A DNA stretch of 64,000 bases from Paraglaciecola marina (lineage in GTDB: Bacteria > Pseudomonadota > Gammaproteobacteria > Enterobacterales > Alteromonadaceae), in assembly GCF_004360155.1 (NCBI RefSeq), contig NZ_SAIS01000007.1:62001-126000 (forward strand), given 5' to 3'. The position numbers and the translations under genes were made by a program. Under the pieces are notes generated by a model. That model saw only the letters and a list, made by a program, of their open reading frames with translations. It was not told the origin of the DNA and searched no databases. The stretch's first letter is position 1. Each line of letters starts with the position of its first letter. This document shows positions 41,516 to 49,819 of this stretch, one piece after another.

Positions 41516-43177
41516 TTAGTTACCCCAAATTTCTGCTACAAAACTTGGATAATCAACAAATGGGTTACGGTTGCCTTGGTGAGAGTAAGCTGCCTCATTT
41601 CGATCAAGCTCTTTTTGACTCACAGGATCTTGATTGTGCCAATCCTTAAGCATATCTAAAAACCAGCCTTCATAGACTTGATCACTACTTCCGTCTAGCA
41701 CCGCATCTGCATAGGTACTATTACTGTCCCAGCCATCAATGTCATTTTGATAGCGGGTGGCCATATAAAAATAAGCTCTAGCTAAGTCACCTTTAAATTC
41801 ATCTATGGGTTCAAATACTGTTCCCGTATAACCTAAGCTACTGCTACCTGAACCTAATTTAGAGCCATTGCTTGAAGTATATGTAGTTGAACTAACTTCT
41901 CCATAAGGGTAACTGCTGCGTTTTGAATTGACATAACCGTCTGTTGCAAAAATATGATGGATATCGGTATTCATTGGGCTTATTGCCCCACCAAACCAAC
42001 TTCTAGGAAAAGAGTGTTCGCGGTTGTAACAGTCACCTTCACCTGAATAATTACCGCATTGGTCACTACCTGATGAATAACTATAGCTGTCTGTACCATT
42101 CGGAGATTCCGAGTAAATATCTAGAATACTACCGTCATTTTCATAATAGCTATCTAAAGCTGAAGCATTATAAAAGGTCCAAATATCGGCATAACTTTGG
42201 GTAGTATGGCCATTTATAATGTTATACAAGGCTGTTTTCAAGCTATAACCCGTTAAACCTTCTGCTGCGTCGTAGTATGCATTCAGATCTGTGGAACCTC
42301 CGCCAGGTGAACCTCCTGATGAGCTTCCCACAGTAAAGCTTGTTGACTCTGCTGAGTTAAAACTACCGCCATTTGCGACTGATGAACCATCAACAATCAG
42401 GTTGTAAGAACCAGAACCATAGGAACAGCATATGCCGTCACCATAAGTATCGTTTATGGTAAATACATAGTCGCCATCTTCCAAACAAACATCTTCTGAG
42501 TAAGTGGTTGAGCTTGAGTAATTTGAGCCAGAATATAATTCGCTTGAGCTTGAATCTGTGATACTCCAGCTAGTTTCGTATCCATAATTATCAGTAGTTA
42601 AACTTAAATTACCAGTACTGCAGCTGCCTGAGTCCGAGCCGCCTCCTGAATCAGAGCCGCCACCAGAATCCGAATTATCGTCAGTATTAGGTTCAAAGTC
42701 GTCCACATACACAAGTTCACTGCCATCAAACCCTGAGACATCATAAAATCTTAACCCTAGCTCAATGCTTGTGGTGCTATTGGCAGTATAGCTGTAGCTT
42801 ATTTCTTGCCATTGCCCAGTCGTGGCAGCCGTTGAGTAACCCTGATAACCATCAACATAGAGGCGGGCGCGCATTCCCCCCTCTGTATGATAAACCCACA
42901 CACTAAAATCATAGGTTTCACCAGACGTAACACTTATAGATTGACGAAAATCCGTAGAGCTTTGTGACCCTGTATTGACTGTGATTGCCGCTGCACTTGA
43001 ACCGTTTCTCACAATTGAAGTGGACTCGCTAACACTTATGCCTGTATCTATGGTGCTCCAATCATCTGGCGTGGAACCCGACCAGCTTTCAAAGGTTCCG
43101 TTCTCGACATTTGCCAATGCCACTTGGCTGGCTAATAAGCTTCCTATTAAAACACTGAGTTTTGCTGATTTTTTCAT
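41516..43177 (-). CDS. Secreted multidomain endonuclease I
   Basis: A 553-residue exported DNase. Order: signal peptide (SVLIGSLLASQVALA); a beta-sandwich carbohydrate-binding-like module at about 23-165 (NGTFESWSG...YVDDFEPNT); a Ser/Gly/Asp linker; a second module at about 185-285 with DGDYVFTINDTYGDGICCSYG, a motif of secreted Alteromonadales and Bacteroidetes proteins; another Gly/Ser linker; and the endonuclease I domain from about 297. The catalytic NREHSFPRSW with Glu-His, DIHHIFATDG and NSKRSSYPYG are present, so it should cut DNA. A role in extracellular DNA use or biofilm turnover is inferred. Monocistronic, followed by a terminator. Confidence 0.9.
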   Translation of the reverse strand: MKKSAKLSVLIGSLLASQVALANVENGTFESWSGSTPDDWSTIDTGISVSESTSIVRNGSSAAAITVNTGSQSSTDFRQSISVTSGETYDFSVWVYHTEGGMRARLYVDGYQGYSTAATTGQWQEISYSYTANSTTSIELGLRFYDVSGFDGSELVYVDDFEPNTDDNSDSGGGSDSGGGSDSGSCSTGNLSLTTDNYGYETSWSITDSSSSELYSGSNYSSSTTYSEDVCLEDGDYVFTINDTYGDGICCSYGSGSYNLIVDGSSVANGGSFNSAESTSFTVGSSSGGSPGGGSTDLNAYYDAAEGLTGYSLKTALYNIINGHTTQSYADIWTFYNASALDSYYENDGSILDIYSESPNGTDSYSYSSGSDQCGNYSGEGDCYNREHSFPRSWFGGAISPMNTDIHHIFATDGYVNSKRSSYPYGEVSSTTYTSSNGSKLGSGSSSLGYTGTVFEPIDEFKGDLARAYFYMATRYQNDIDGWDSNSTYADAVLDGSSDQVYEGWFLDMLKDWHNQDPVSQKELDRNEAAYSHQGNRNPFVDYPSFVAEIWGN

Positions 43178-43564
43178 TTCGATACTCTAATTTTAAGGTT
43201 TATTGAAGGTCTATGGACCATTTCTCGTTTTCAGGTTGCGTATAAAATATTACACCGATATGACATTTTAATATTTAATGGGGTATTTACTTAACCACGA
43301 TCTAGTCTAATTGGTCAAGTTTTAGTTGGTTGTTTTTTGCGCTTGAAATGGAATTAAGACCATTCGAAGAAAATGTTTAATTTAGTTGTAGAAGTGCTGC
43401 ATGAAATCTATTAGTTTTTCTAATTTGGAGTGTTTAAAAAATGTACGTTGAATATCCTTGCAAGTACCTCTACACTCCGCGCCCTGTTTATTCGCCCTTG
43501 TATTTGTTATGGCAAAGCTTGACTCCCATAACATCACCTTAATTTTTGAAGTAGCACTAGAAAA
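43178..43564. other. Divergent intergenic region, endonuclease / ThrE exporter
   Basis: About 390 bases that must carry both divergent promoters. The only coding candidate is a 33-codon ORF at 43441-43542 (MYVEYPCKYLYTPRPVYS...), with GGAG ten bases ahead; its Tyr/Pro-rich product is unlike any family I know and may be chance. Confidence 0.45.
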
Positions 43565-44791
43565 ATGGACACATTAGAGTTTATCCAAATTCGTCGTTTT
43601 ATCCTTAAATTGGGTAAAATGTTACACAAGTACGGTTCGCCTTCATTTCGACTAGAAGCCTACTTAACTGAAATAGCTACACATTTAGGTGTGCATGCTT
43701 CTTTTATTTCTACGCCTACTTCTTTAACTATGGTGCTGTGGAGTGATGGCCACGAAGATGAATATAACCATTCGGCTCGCATGGAGCCAGGCGAGTTAGA
43801 TATGAACTCGTTATCCCGAACCGATGAACTAGCCAGCACTTTGTTGTCTGGCGATATCACCTTAGCTGAAGCCGACGTACATTTAGACGAAATAGATGTT
43901 ATGCCCAGCCCTTATGGTAAAGCAGTTACAGGTAGTGCCTTTGGGTTATCTACCAGTGCCTTTGCTATGTTGATGGGAGCAGGGTGGTCAGAAATATTCT
44001 ATTCAGGTCTATTAGGATCTATGGTGTATTTCTGGACCCTTTGGGCCTTGAACTCGAAGCGAGTCAAATTGATGTTAGAGCCCGTTGCTTCTTTTTGTGT
44101 GGGTTTTGGGGCCTGTGCGATTAACCACTATTCGTCATCAGGTTTTAATATTTGGTTAATTATTTTGTCCTCGCTGATCATTTTAGTACCAGGTTTATCA
44201 CTCACAATGGGTTTGGCAGAAATTTCATCTCGTAACATGGTGTCTGGTACCGCGCGTGTGATGGATGCCACTATGCAGTTGTTTAAACTGTACTTTGGAG
44301 CTTTTTTAGGTGTGAGTTTAGGATACCAATTGTTTGGTCAACAAGAGTTGGCCTTGGCAGAAACCTTACCTTTTTGGGTTAACTGGTTAGGTGTGCTGTT
44401 ACTTAGTATAGGATTGGTAGCAATATTTCGAACCCGCTTAAAACATGTGCTTTGGGCTATCACTTCTACCTTTATTGCTTATGGTGTCTCTACTTGGAGT
44501 TCGGCTTATCTTGAAAATGGTTTAGGTGCCTTTGTTGGAGCTTTTGCTTTAGGGGTGTTTGCAAACATTTTTTCTCGAATTGCCAATGCACCTTCTTCCA
44601 TAGTGGCGATGCACGGTTTAATTGTATTGGTACCGGGATCAAAAACGTATATTGGTCTTAACTCGTATATATCTGGTCAAGACATCATAAAAACTGAGCA
44701 TATTGGGCAAGAGACATTTTTGATTTTGATGTCATTAGTAGCTGGGCTTATTTTTGCTAACGTTGTCATGCCCACTAGAAAAAGTTTGTAA
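43565..44791 (+). CDS. ThrE-family threonine/serine exporter
   Basis: A 408-residue inner-membrane protein. Residues 1-120 form the cytoplasmic N-terminal domain (KLGKMLHKYGSPSFRLE, FISTPTSLTMVLW), followed by about ten membrane helices in two blocks that match the ThrE family (DUF1212 plus DUF3815), with PSPYGKAVTGSAFGLS and HGLIVLVPGSKTYIGLN. Some bacteria encode these as two proteins (YjjP/YjjB); here they are fused, as in Corynebacterium ThrE. The E. coli pair has been linked to succinate export, so the substrate is not certain. Confidence 0.85.
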   Translation: MDTLEFIQIRRFILKLGKMLHKYGSPSFRLEAYLTEIATHLGVHASFISTPTSLTMVLWSDGHEDEYNHSARMEPGELDMNSLSRTDELASTLLSGDITLAEADVHLDEIDVMPSPYGKAVTGSAFGLSTSAFAMLMGAGWSEIFYSGLLGSMVYFWTLWALNSKRVKLMLEPVASFCVGFGACAINHYSSSGFNIWLIILSSLIILVPGLSLTMGLAEISSRNMVSGTARVMDATMQLFKLYFGAFLGVSLGYQLFGQQELALAETLPFWVNWLGVLLLSIGLVAIFRTRLKHVLWAITSTFIAYGVSTWSSAYLENGLGAFVGAFALGVFANIFSRIANAPSSIVAMHGLIVLVPGSKTYIGLNSYISGQDIIKTEHIGQETFLILMSLVAGLIFANVVMPTRKSL

Positions 44792-44851
44792 TTTAGCTTT
44801 TCGTGGGAAAGTGTAGTGTTGACTTGGTTTGTAAGTAGTTCTCCCTCAAAG

Positions 44852-44888
44852 CCTCATCGTTTCACTTTAGGGTAAGTGAGCGATGAGG
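44852..44888. terminator. Long hairpin between convergent genes
   Basis: CCTCATCG/CGATGAGG plus TTCACTT/AAGTGA pair with single-base interruptions. It lies between the ThrE gene and the convergent DUF3718 gene and could end both transcripts. Neither side has a T run, so rho-independent action is uncertain. Confidence 0.4.
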
Positions 44889-44925
44889 AGTGAGTAAAGC
44901 AACTTAAAAGTATCATCAAGTTAGA

Positions 44926-45261
44926 TTAATTAGATGCAACAGTGGTTACTTCAATATTGCTACTATATTTACCAGCAGTTAGAAAGTTATTGATATCTTC
45001 AACGTTAGTACCGTGTTGCTCAACAAAATTAATTAACTTTTGATTATTACAGGTTACGTTTTCGGCAACATAATTTTTACTTAAACCTGATTTTTTAATA
45101 GCTTGCGACAATCTCAATTTGCTGCCTTCGGTAGCTACCACGCATAATTTGCTAGTAACATAGTCATCTGCGGCTACGTACTCAGTTGCAGCACTAGCCA
45201 TACCGATTGAGCTAAGAGTTAAAACTGAAGTTGCGATTATTTTAGTAAATGTGTTCATCAT
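44926..45261 (-). CDS. Small periplasmic protein, DUF3718-like
   Basis: A 111-residue exported protein with a signal peptide ending near SIGMASAATEY. The mature part has two cysteines (SKLCVVATEG and NVTCNNQ) that could form a disulfide. The pattern LCVVATEGSKLRLSQAIKKSGLS resembles DUF3718 proteins of Shewanella and Pseudoalteromonas. No function is known. Assignment to the family is by eye. Confidence 0.7.
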   Translation of the reverse strand: MMNTFTKIIATSVLTLSSIGMASAATEYVAADDYVTSKLCVVATEGSKLRLSQAIKKSGLSKNYVAENVTCNNQKLINFVEQHGTNVEDINNFLTAGKYSSNIEVTTVASN

Positions 45262-45538
45262 ATTTTCCTATTTAGTTAAGTTAGTAAGTCGTCTTAGTGA
45301 CTTGTCTTAGCTTTTGCAACCGTGATGCCAATTTATATTTTATATATAAAACAATAGGTTATGTTTTTTTGTGATTTTAAATAATGAGGGTGAAATATAT
45401 TTGACCAAAAAATTGGTTATTTTGACTATTATTTAGTTGTTTTTTTGTTTGAGTGTTAGTCGGATATTTTTGTGGAGATAAAATGGCTTTATTAGTGATT
45501 GTCATAGGCGGTCCCAAAGTTAAAATTAAGGAAATAAG

Positions 45539-45970
45539 TTGTCTAAGTTACGGTCATTTTTTGAAATAAGCAGTTATGGGATTTATGAAAGTTGGGATGA
45601 AAAAAGTAAAGCCCTACCACAAATAAAAAGCTTCACTACTAAAGTGCCTGCTCAGCTGGATATTGAATTCGGTTTTATCCTAAATGCTAAAAAAGCTAAA
45701 GGTAAACGTTTAGAGTGGGCCATTTATCATCCAAATATTCATGATAAAAATGGTGAGCCAATGGAGCCCTTTGAAGGGGAAGTGTATGTTAGAAATAACG
45801 ATTGGGATTTCTATCTAGGTGACACCATTTGGGAGCCTCTTCACGATAAAGCCGGAGATTGGCTTATGCAGATTAAATGTGATGGCAAAGTAGTCGCCAA
45901 GAAAACCTTCGACCTTTCAGTTGAATATGGCGATGGCGAAATACAGTTTTGGAAAAAACGTGGCTTTTAA
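45539..45970 (+). CDS. DUF3859 domain-containing protein
   Basis: A 143-residue protein without signal peptide. The whole length fits DUF3859 (EISSYGIYESWDEKS, TTKVPAQLDIEFGFILNAKKAKGKRLEW, HDKAGDWLMQIKCDGKV), a beta-rich family of unknown function. The start is TTG with AAGGA eight bases ahead; no in-frame ATG fits the conserved N-terminus. Monocistronic. Confidence 0.8.
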   Translation: MSKLRSFFEISSYGIYESWDEKSKALPQIKSFTTKVPAQLDIEFGFILNAKKAKGKRLEWAIYHPNIHDKNGEPMEPFEGEVYVRNNDWDFYLGDTIWEPLHDKAGDWLMQIKCDGKVVAKKTFDLSVEYGDGEIQFWKKRGF

Positions 45971-46121
45971 ATAGTCGCTTACTTAAATGACAGCCTATTT
46001 AGACAGGTAGTAGTTTTAATAGATGCTCATACAGAAGAACAATTTTTAGTTTACAGCTAGTTTGTTTGCAAGCTAGAGTGCATTGTCATAATTTTAGTCG
46101 CCTCATCAAGGAATGTATTAT

Positions 46122-47357
46122 ATGAAGTATATGAGTCTGGTCGCCATCGCTGCGATCTTGATTGTAACGAGCGTAAATTCCCATGCAAAAGTGTTAGTCC
46201 AATTAGAGCAATTCCCAAAGTGGTTTAAAGACGCCACAGCCCGTGAAACAACAGTCAAAAAGACCTCTAAACTTAAAGTCGAAGAGTTTAATGTTGATGG
46301 CACAGTTAAAGGTAAATTCAAGCTAGTAGAAGAAGGTGAGGGCACTTGGTATTACACTGTTGATATCGGCACCGATTCGCCAGTAGAGTGTTACATATTC
46401 ACTGAATATGATGGCCCCGCCAATTCACTTTATGCCCTTATCGAACATAGCCTGACTGGTGTCGAAGCCCTAAATAATAAGAAATTAACGGGTAAATTCA
46501 ATTACGCTATTGATAGCGGCGTAATAAATTCTACTCCCTATTTGCAATTAGATACGCTTTACAACCTTGGTGAAGGCAACAAAAAAGTGGCGGGTGTATT
46601 AAAAGGTTTTTCTGCTGAAACTGCGCAGAGTTTACAAGTGTGCCTACATAATGAGATGGGCTACAACCAAGCTTTCTTTGATGTGTTTGAATCTTTTGTC
46701 ACTGCAATGGTCGAAAATGAGCCAAATTCCGCTTTTTTCGAGCCTATCTATCAATTGACCCTTAGCGGCGTCCCTATTGGGTTTGGCCGTGAGGTTTACA
46801 CCACTGATGCAGACGGTGACGTTAGCATTGAAAAGTACAGCGCATTTATAGTGCCTGTTGATGCTAATACCGTATCTAGAACTGACTCTGTCACAACAGA
46901 ATGGAGTAGACCCGATGGCTCAGTGATTAACGGCAATGCCTATACAGTTGAAAACCAAGTGATGACCTCACAATATTCACTGCAAAGCCTAGATGGCAAA
47001 TGGCAGGTAGAGGGTGAATTACAAGGTAAACCCATTAAAACAGAATTAGCTTATTCAGGTTGGTTGTTATCTGGGTTTGGGAGTCACCTAGAAACTTTGA
47101 ATTTACAAGCTGCTGAAGTAAATTCGGCTGAATTTAATATGTGGATGCCTGACGCTGACCCAACATCAGCGATTCAAATCAAATTAAGCAAAGTTAATGA
47201 TAATCCAAATGCAAATTTAAAAATTAATATGGGCCCTATTGTGATGGACTTTATGGCCAACAAAAAAGGTGTTTTCGAAAAAGGTACTATTAATCAAGGC
47301 CCACTAACAATGGGCATTAAATTAATCTATGTGCAGGGCGAACCCACTCTGCCATGA
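46122..47357 (+). CDS. Exported beta-rich protein coupled to a transglutaminase
   Basis: A 411-residue protein I do not recognise. A signal peptide (MKYMSLVAIAAILIVTSVNSHA) is followed by a mature region rich in beta-strand-like alternation. The middle, TLSGVPIGFGREVYTTDADGD onward, resembles the strand-rich N-terminal domains that accompany bacterial transglutaminase-like proteins; this is a weak visual likeness. An ATG at 46113 exists, but AAGGA touches it, while the ATG at 46122 has the same site nine bases ahead. Its TGA overlaps the next ATG by four bases, so the two products are made together and probably act together in the periplasm. Confidence 0.8.
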   Translation: MKYMSLVAIAAILIVTSVNSHAKVLVQLEQFPKWFKDATARETTVKKTSKLKVEEFNVDGTVKGKFKLVEEGEGTWYYTVDIGTDSPVECYIFTEYDGPANSLYALIEHSLTGVEALNNKKLTGKFNYAIDSGVINSTPYLQLDTLYNLGEGNKKVAGVLKGFSAETAQSLQVCLHNEMGYNQAFFDVFESFVTAMVENEPNSAFFEPIYQLTLSGVPIGFGREVYTTDADGDVSIEKYSAFIVPVDANTVSRTDSVTTEWSRPDGSVINGNAYTVENQVMTSQYSLQSLDGKWQVEGELQGKPIKTELAYSGWLLSGFGSHLETLNLQAAEVNSAEFNMWMPDADPTSAIQIKLSKVNDNPNANLKINMGPIVMDFMANKKGVFEKGTINQGPLTMGIKLIYVQGEPTLP

Positions 47358-48136
47358 AGTATATTGCCCTAGTTTTAATTTGCTTGGTCACTACAGTGGC
47401 AAAGGCACAAAGCACGCCTTTGCTAGCAGAACAAAAGGTAGAGCTTAATGCAGCTCAAGGTTTACCCCTTGGAGAGCAAATCAGCTTTGATGTGCAAACA
47501 TCAAAGCCAAAGATGCTAGCTGCTAAGCTTGAAGGCTGGAGTCATATTAAGGTTACCCAAATAAAAGATCGGGGTTTATCTCTTACTATGAGGAATAAGT
47601 CAGAGTTTTTAGGTAAGCCTATAAGCCAGTATTCAGCCCCAAGTTTTGTGATAGATACAGACGAGTTAAGCACCCAAAACTTTATCTCTGGTTTTGCTGA
47701 AAGTATTGATAATACTAAAGGTTGGGAGCCGAATGACCTCGCGGCGTACGTTAGTGGTTATATTAAAGACACCACTTATATTCACGGGTTTAATATAGCC
47801 TCTGTGGTTGCTGAACAAGCTAGCGGAGACTGTACTGAATATGCAGTATTGGTAACGGCCTTGGCGCGAGGACTTGGGTTACCAGCTAGGCTGATTATGG
47901 GTACAGTAATTGTAGAGCAAGCAGATAACGTAGCATCATACGGCCATGCTTGGGTAGAGGTTTATAATGATGGCCAGTGGCATTTACTTGATGCTGCGCT
48001 ATATGGCGATGAATCTAGTCAGCATTTTTATTTGCCCGCATCTGAATTAGAAAATGAAGGCCCTGGATATGTGATGTCTCTTGCGCGAGGAGCTGCATTA
48101 ATGTCAGAGGCAATTACAAATCTTAAAAGTAATTAA
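47354..48136 (+). CDS. Exported transglutaminase-like protein
   Basis: A 260-residue periplasmic protein with a signal peptide (MKYIALVLICLVTTVAKA) and a transglutaminase-like core. The papain-like triad is complete: Cys160 in SGDCTEYAVL, His198 in YGHAWVEVY and Asp213 in HLLDAALYG. It could be a protease, amidase or cross-linker; bacterial members are seldom characterised. It is translationally coupled to the preceding exported protein, its likely partner or substrate. Confidence 0.88.
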   Translation: MKYIALVLICLVTTVAKAQSTPLLAEQKVELNAAQGLPLGEQISFDVQTSKPKMLAAKLEGWSHIKVTQIKDRGLSLTMRNKSEFLGKPISQYSAPSFVIDTDELSTQNFISGFAESIDNTKGWEPNDLAAYVSGYIKDTTYIHGFNIASVVAEQASGDCTEYAVLVTALARGLGLPARLIMGTVIVEQADNVASYGHAWVEVYNDGQWHLLDAALYGDESSQHFYLPASELENEGPGYVMSLARGAALMSEAITNLKSN

Positions 48137-48206
48137 CTAGGCCTGTTTTTTAATAGTGTGTGCAGCAGGTTCAACCTAAAATCAGTAAGTTGTTATATTT
48201 AAAAAA

Positions 48207-48524
48207 ATGAAAAATAAAGTATCTCCAGAACTAGAAGCTCAAGCTATGAAAATTGCTAAAAGCAGGCAAAAGCAAGGACAAACAAAAGAGCAAACGAAAT
48301 TGATTGCCCAAGGTATAGAAAAGGGCATAGCTGAATATAAAAAACAGCAAAGTAAAAGAATGAGAGAGATAGATAAGCGAAAAAAGCAGCAAACTAAAAA
48401 AGAATATTCGCAGACTCCAGCTTCTGAAGAAGGGATTACTGAAAAACATGGCGCTACTAAAATTCCCTGGATACTACTTGGATTAAGCTGGTTGGGTTTT
48501 ATTAGTTTTATTATGTTTAGTTAA
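48207..48524 (+). CDS. DUF2956 family small membrane protein
   Basis: A 105-residue protein: a highly charged Lys/Gln-rich N-terminal helix (EAQAMKIAKSRQKQGQTKEQ, TKLIAQGIEKGIAEYKKQQ) and one C-terminal membrane helix (IPWILLGLSWLGFISFIMF). This matches DUF2956, a gammaproteobacterial family of unknown function. It lies 70 bases after the transglutaminase and might share its transcript. Confidence 0.85.
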   Translation: MKNKVSPELEAQAMKIAKSRQKQGQTKEQTKLIAQGIEKGIAEYKKQQSKRMREIDKRKKQQTKKEYSQTPASEEGITEKHGATKIPWILLGLSWLGFISFIMFS

Positions 48525-48755
48525 AGTAAAACAGGGATATTCATATTAGAAGTTAATAGCGCAATTGAAATATAGAAGCTCAGACTCGTCTGATATTTAT
48601 GACCAAATGCTTTAGAGCTAATCAGACAGTCATAAATTTGCCTAAAGCTATTTTCCCATACTTTAAATATTAACTTCGGCTTTACGCCCCAAGCGGACTA
48701 TATAAATTTTCCGGTTGAACGATAATGATCCTGGGAAAGTTGATGTTCTAATGGC

Positions 48756-48780
48756 AATAAAAATTGGTATGCAATGCCAA
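48756..48780 (-). terminator. Terminator of the LysR gene
   Basis: On the minus strand TTGGCAT-TGC-ATACCAA forms a 7-pair stem (one G-T pair) followed by TTTTTATT, directly after the stop codon. Confidence 0.6.
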
Positions 48781-49665
48781 CTATTCAAGTTGCAATAGGG
48801 GTTTAATAAAGTCTAGAAATGCAGATATTCGCTTAGCAGCAGGAGAGGATTGATAGTAAACGGCATTTACTTTTTCTCTATCTGTATTGAGTAATCGATA
48901 TGGATTTAATAATGTTATCAAAGCACCTGATGCAATATCTGCATCTACCATAAACCCTGATAAACAGGCGATTCCATTGCCTGATAACGCTAGTTGTCGT
49001 ATTGTCTCTCCGTTACTTGCCGTTAAAGTAGGAACAACAAGCTCCCCCCCTTTAATAGGCCATTTATTTAGTGATTTAATGTCCGAAAATCCAATAATAT
49101 CATGATGTTTTAAGTCTTGAGGGAGTCTAGCCATGCCTCGTCTAGCAATATACTCAGGTGACGCAACAATATAAAGAGGACTTCTACCGAGTACCTTTGC
49201 GTGCAAAGTTGAATCTTCGAGTTTGCCGATGCGAATGGCAACATCGGTCCTATTTTCTATTAAATCAATAAACCCTTCATTAGATCTAAGTTCAAGCTCT
49301 ATGTCTGGATAGGTTAATTTAAAAGGTTGGATCAAAGGAATAAGCTGATGAAATATAAAGGGACTAGCTGCATTAATCCGTAACCTACCAGCAGGTAATG
49401 CTCCTCGAGTAATAATGTCATCTTCTGCCACTTGAATAGACTGCAAAGCACTTCGTACCGAGTTGACAAATTTTCTGCCTTCGTCTGTGAGCTCTGTGCG
49501 TCTTGTTGTTCTGGTTAAAATATTAACGCCTAGTTGCCGCTCTATTTTGCTTACTGCTCTAGATACACGAGCAACTTGAATATTTAGCACATCGGCGGCG
49601 GCAGAAAACCCTCCCGAGTCGACAACACAAAGCAAAAGTTCCAAATCATCTGAGCGTGTTTTCAA
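48781..49665 (-). CDS. LysR-family transcriptional regulator
   Basis: A 294-residue regulator with the N-terminal helix-turn-helix (LLCVVDSGGFSAAADVLNIQ, ARVSRAVSKIERQLGVNILTRTTR) and a periplasmic-binding-protein-like effector domain. The TTG start has AAGGAA upstream and is the only start giving the full HTH domain. It is divergent from the MFS exporter, so it is the expected regulator of that gene, acting through the inverted repeat in the gap. Confidence 0.92.
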   Translation of the reverse strand: MKTRSDDLELLLCVVDSGGFSAAADVLNIQVARVSRAVSKIERQLGVNILTRTTRRTELTDEGRKFVNSVRSALQSIQVAEDDIITRGALPAGRLRINAASPFIFHQLIPLIQPFKLTYPDIELELRSNEGFIDLIENRTDVAIRIGKLEDSTLHAKVLGRSPLYIVASPEYIARRGMARLPQDLKHHDIIGFSDIKSLNKWPIKGGELVVPTLTASNGETIRQLALSGNGIACLSGFMVDADIASGALITLLNPYRLLNTDREKVNAVYYQSSPAAKRISAFLDFIKPLLQLE

Positions 49666-49751
49666 ACTAGTATTCCTTTTATTTTCTGCAAAAGTAATTT
49701 GTTAATAATGCCATTTATCACAACAGTATAGCGATTAATAATAGCGCCTAC

Positions 49752-49783
49752 AAAGTGATGCTCAATTTTATTGCTATCACTTT
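49752..49783. promoter_or_regulatory. Inverted repeat in LysR/MFS intergenic region (putative operator)
   Basis: AAAGTGAT and ATCACTTT are perfect 8-base arms 16 bases apart, with further internal symmetry (AAT TTT ATT). It lies 37-68 bases before the MFS start, where a LysR-type regulator usually binds. Confidence 0.5.
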
Positions 49784-49819
49784 CTACCATTCTCTTTTTA
49801 AAAATACTTGGAGATGATT

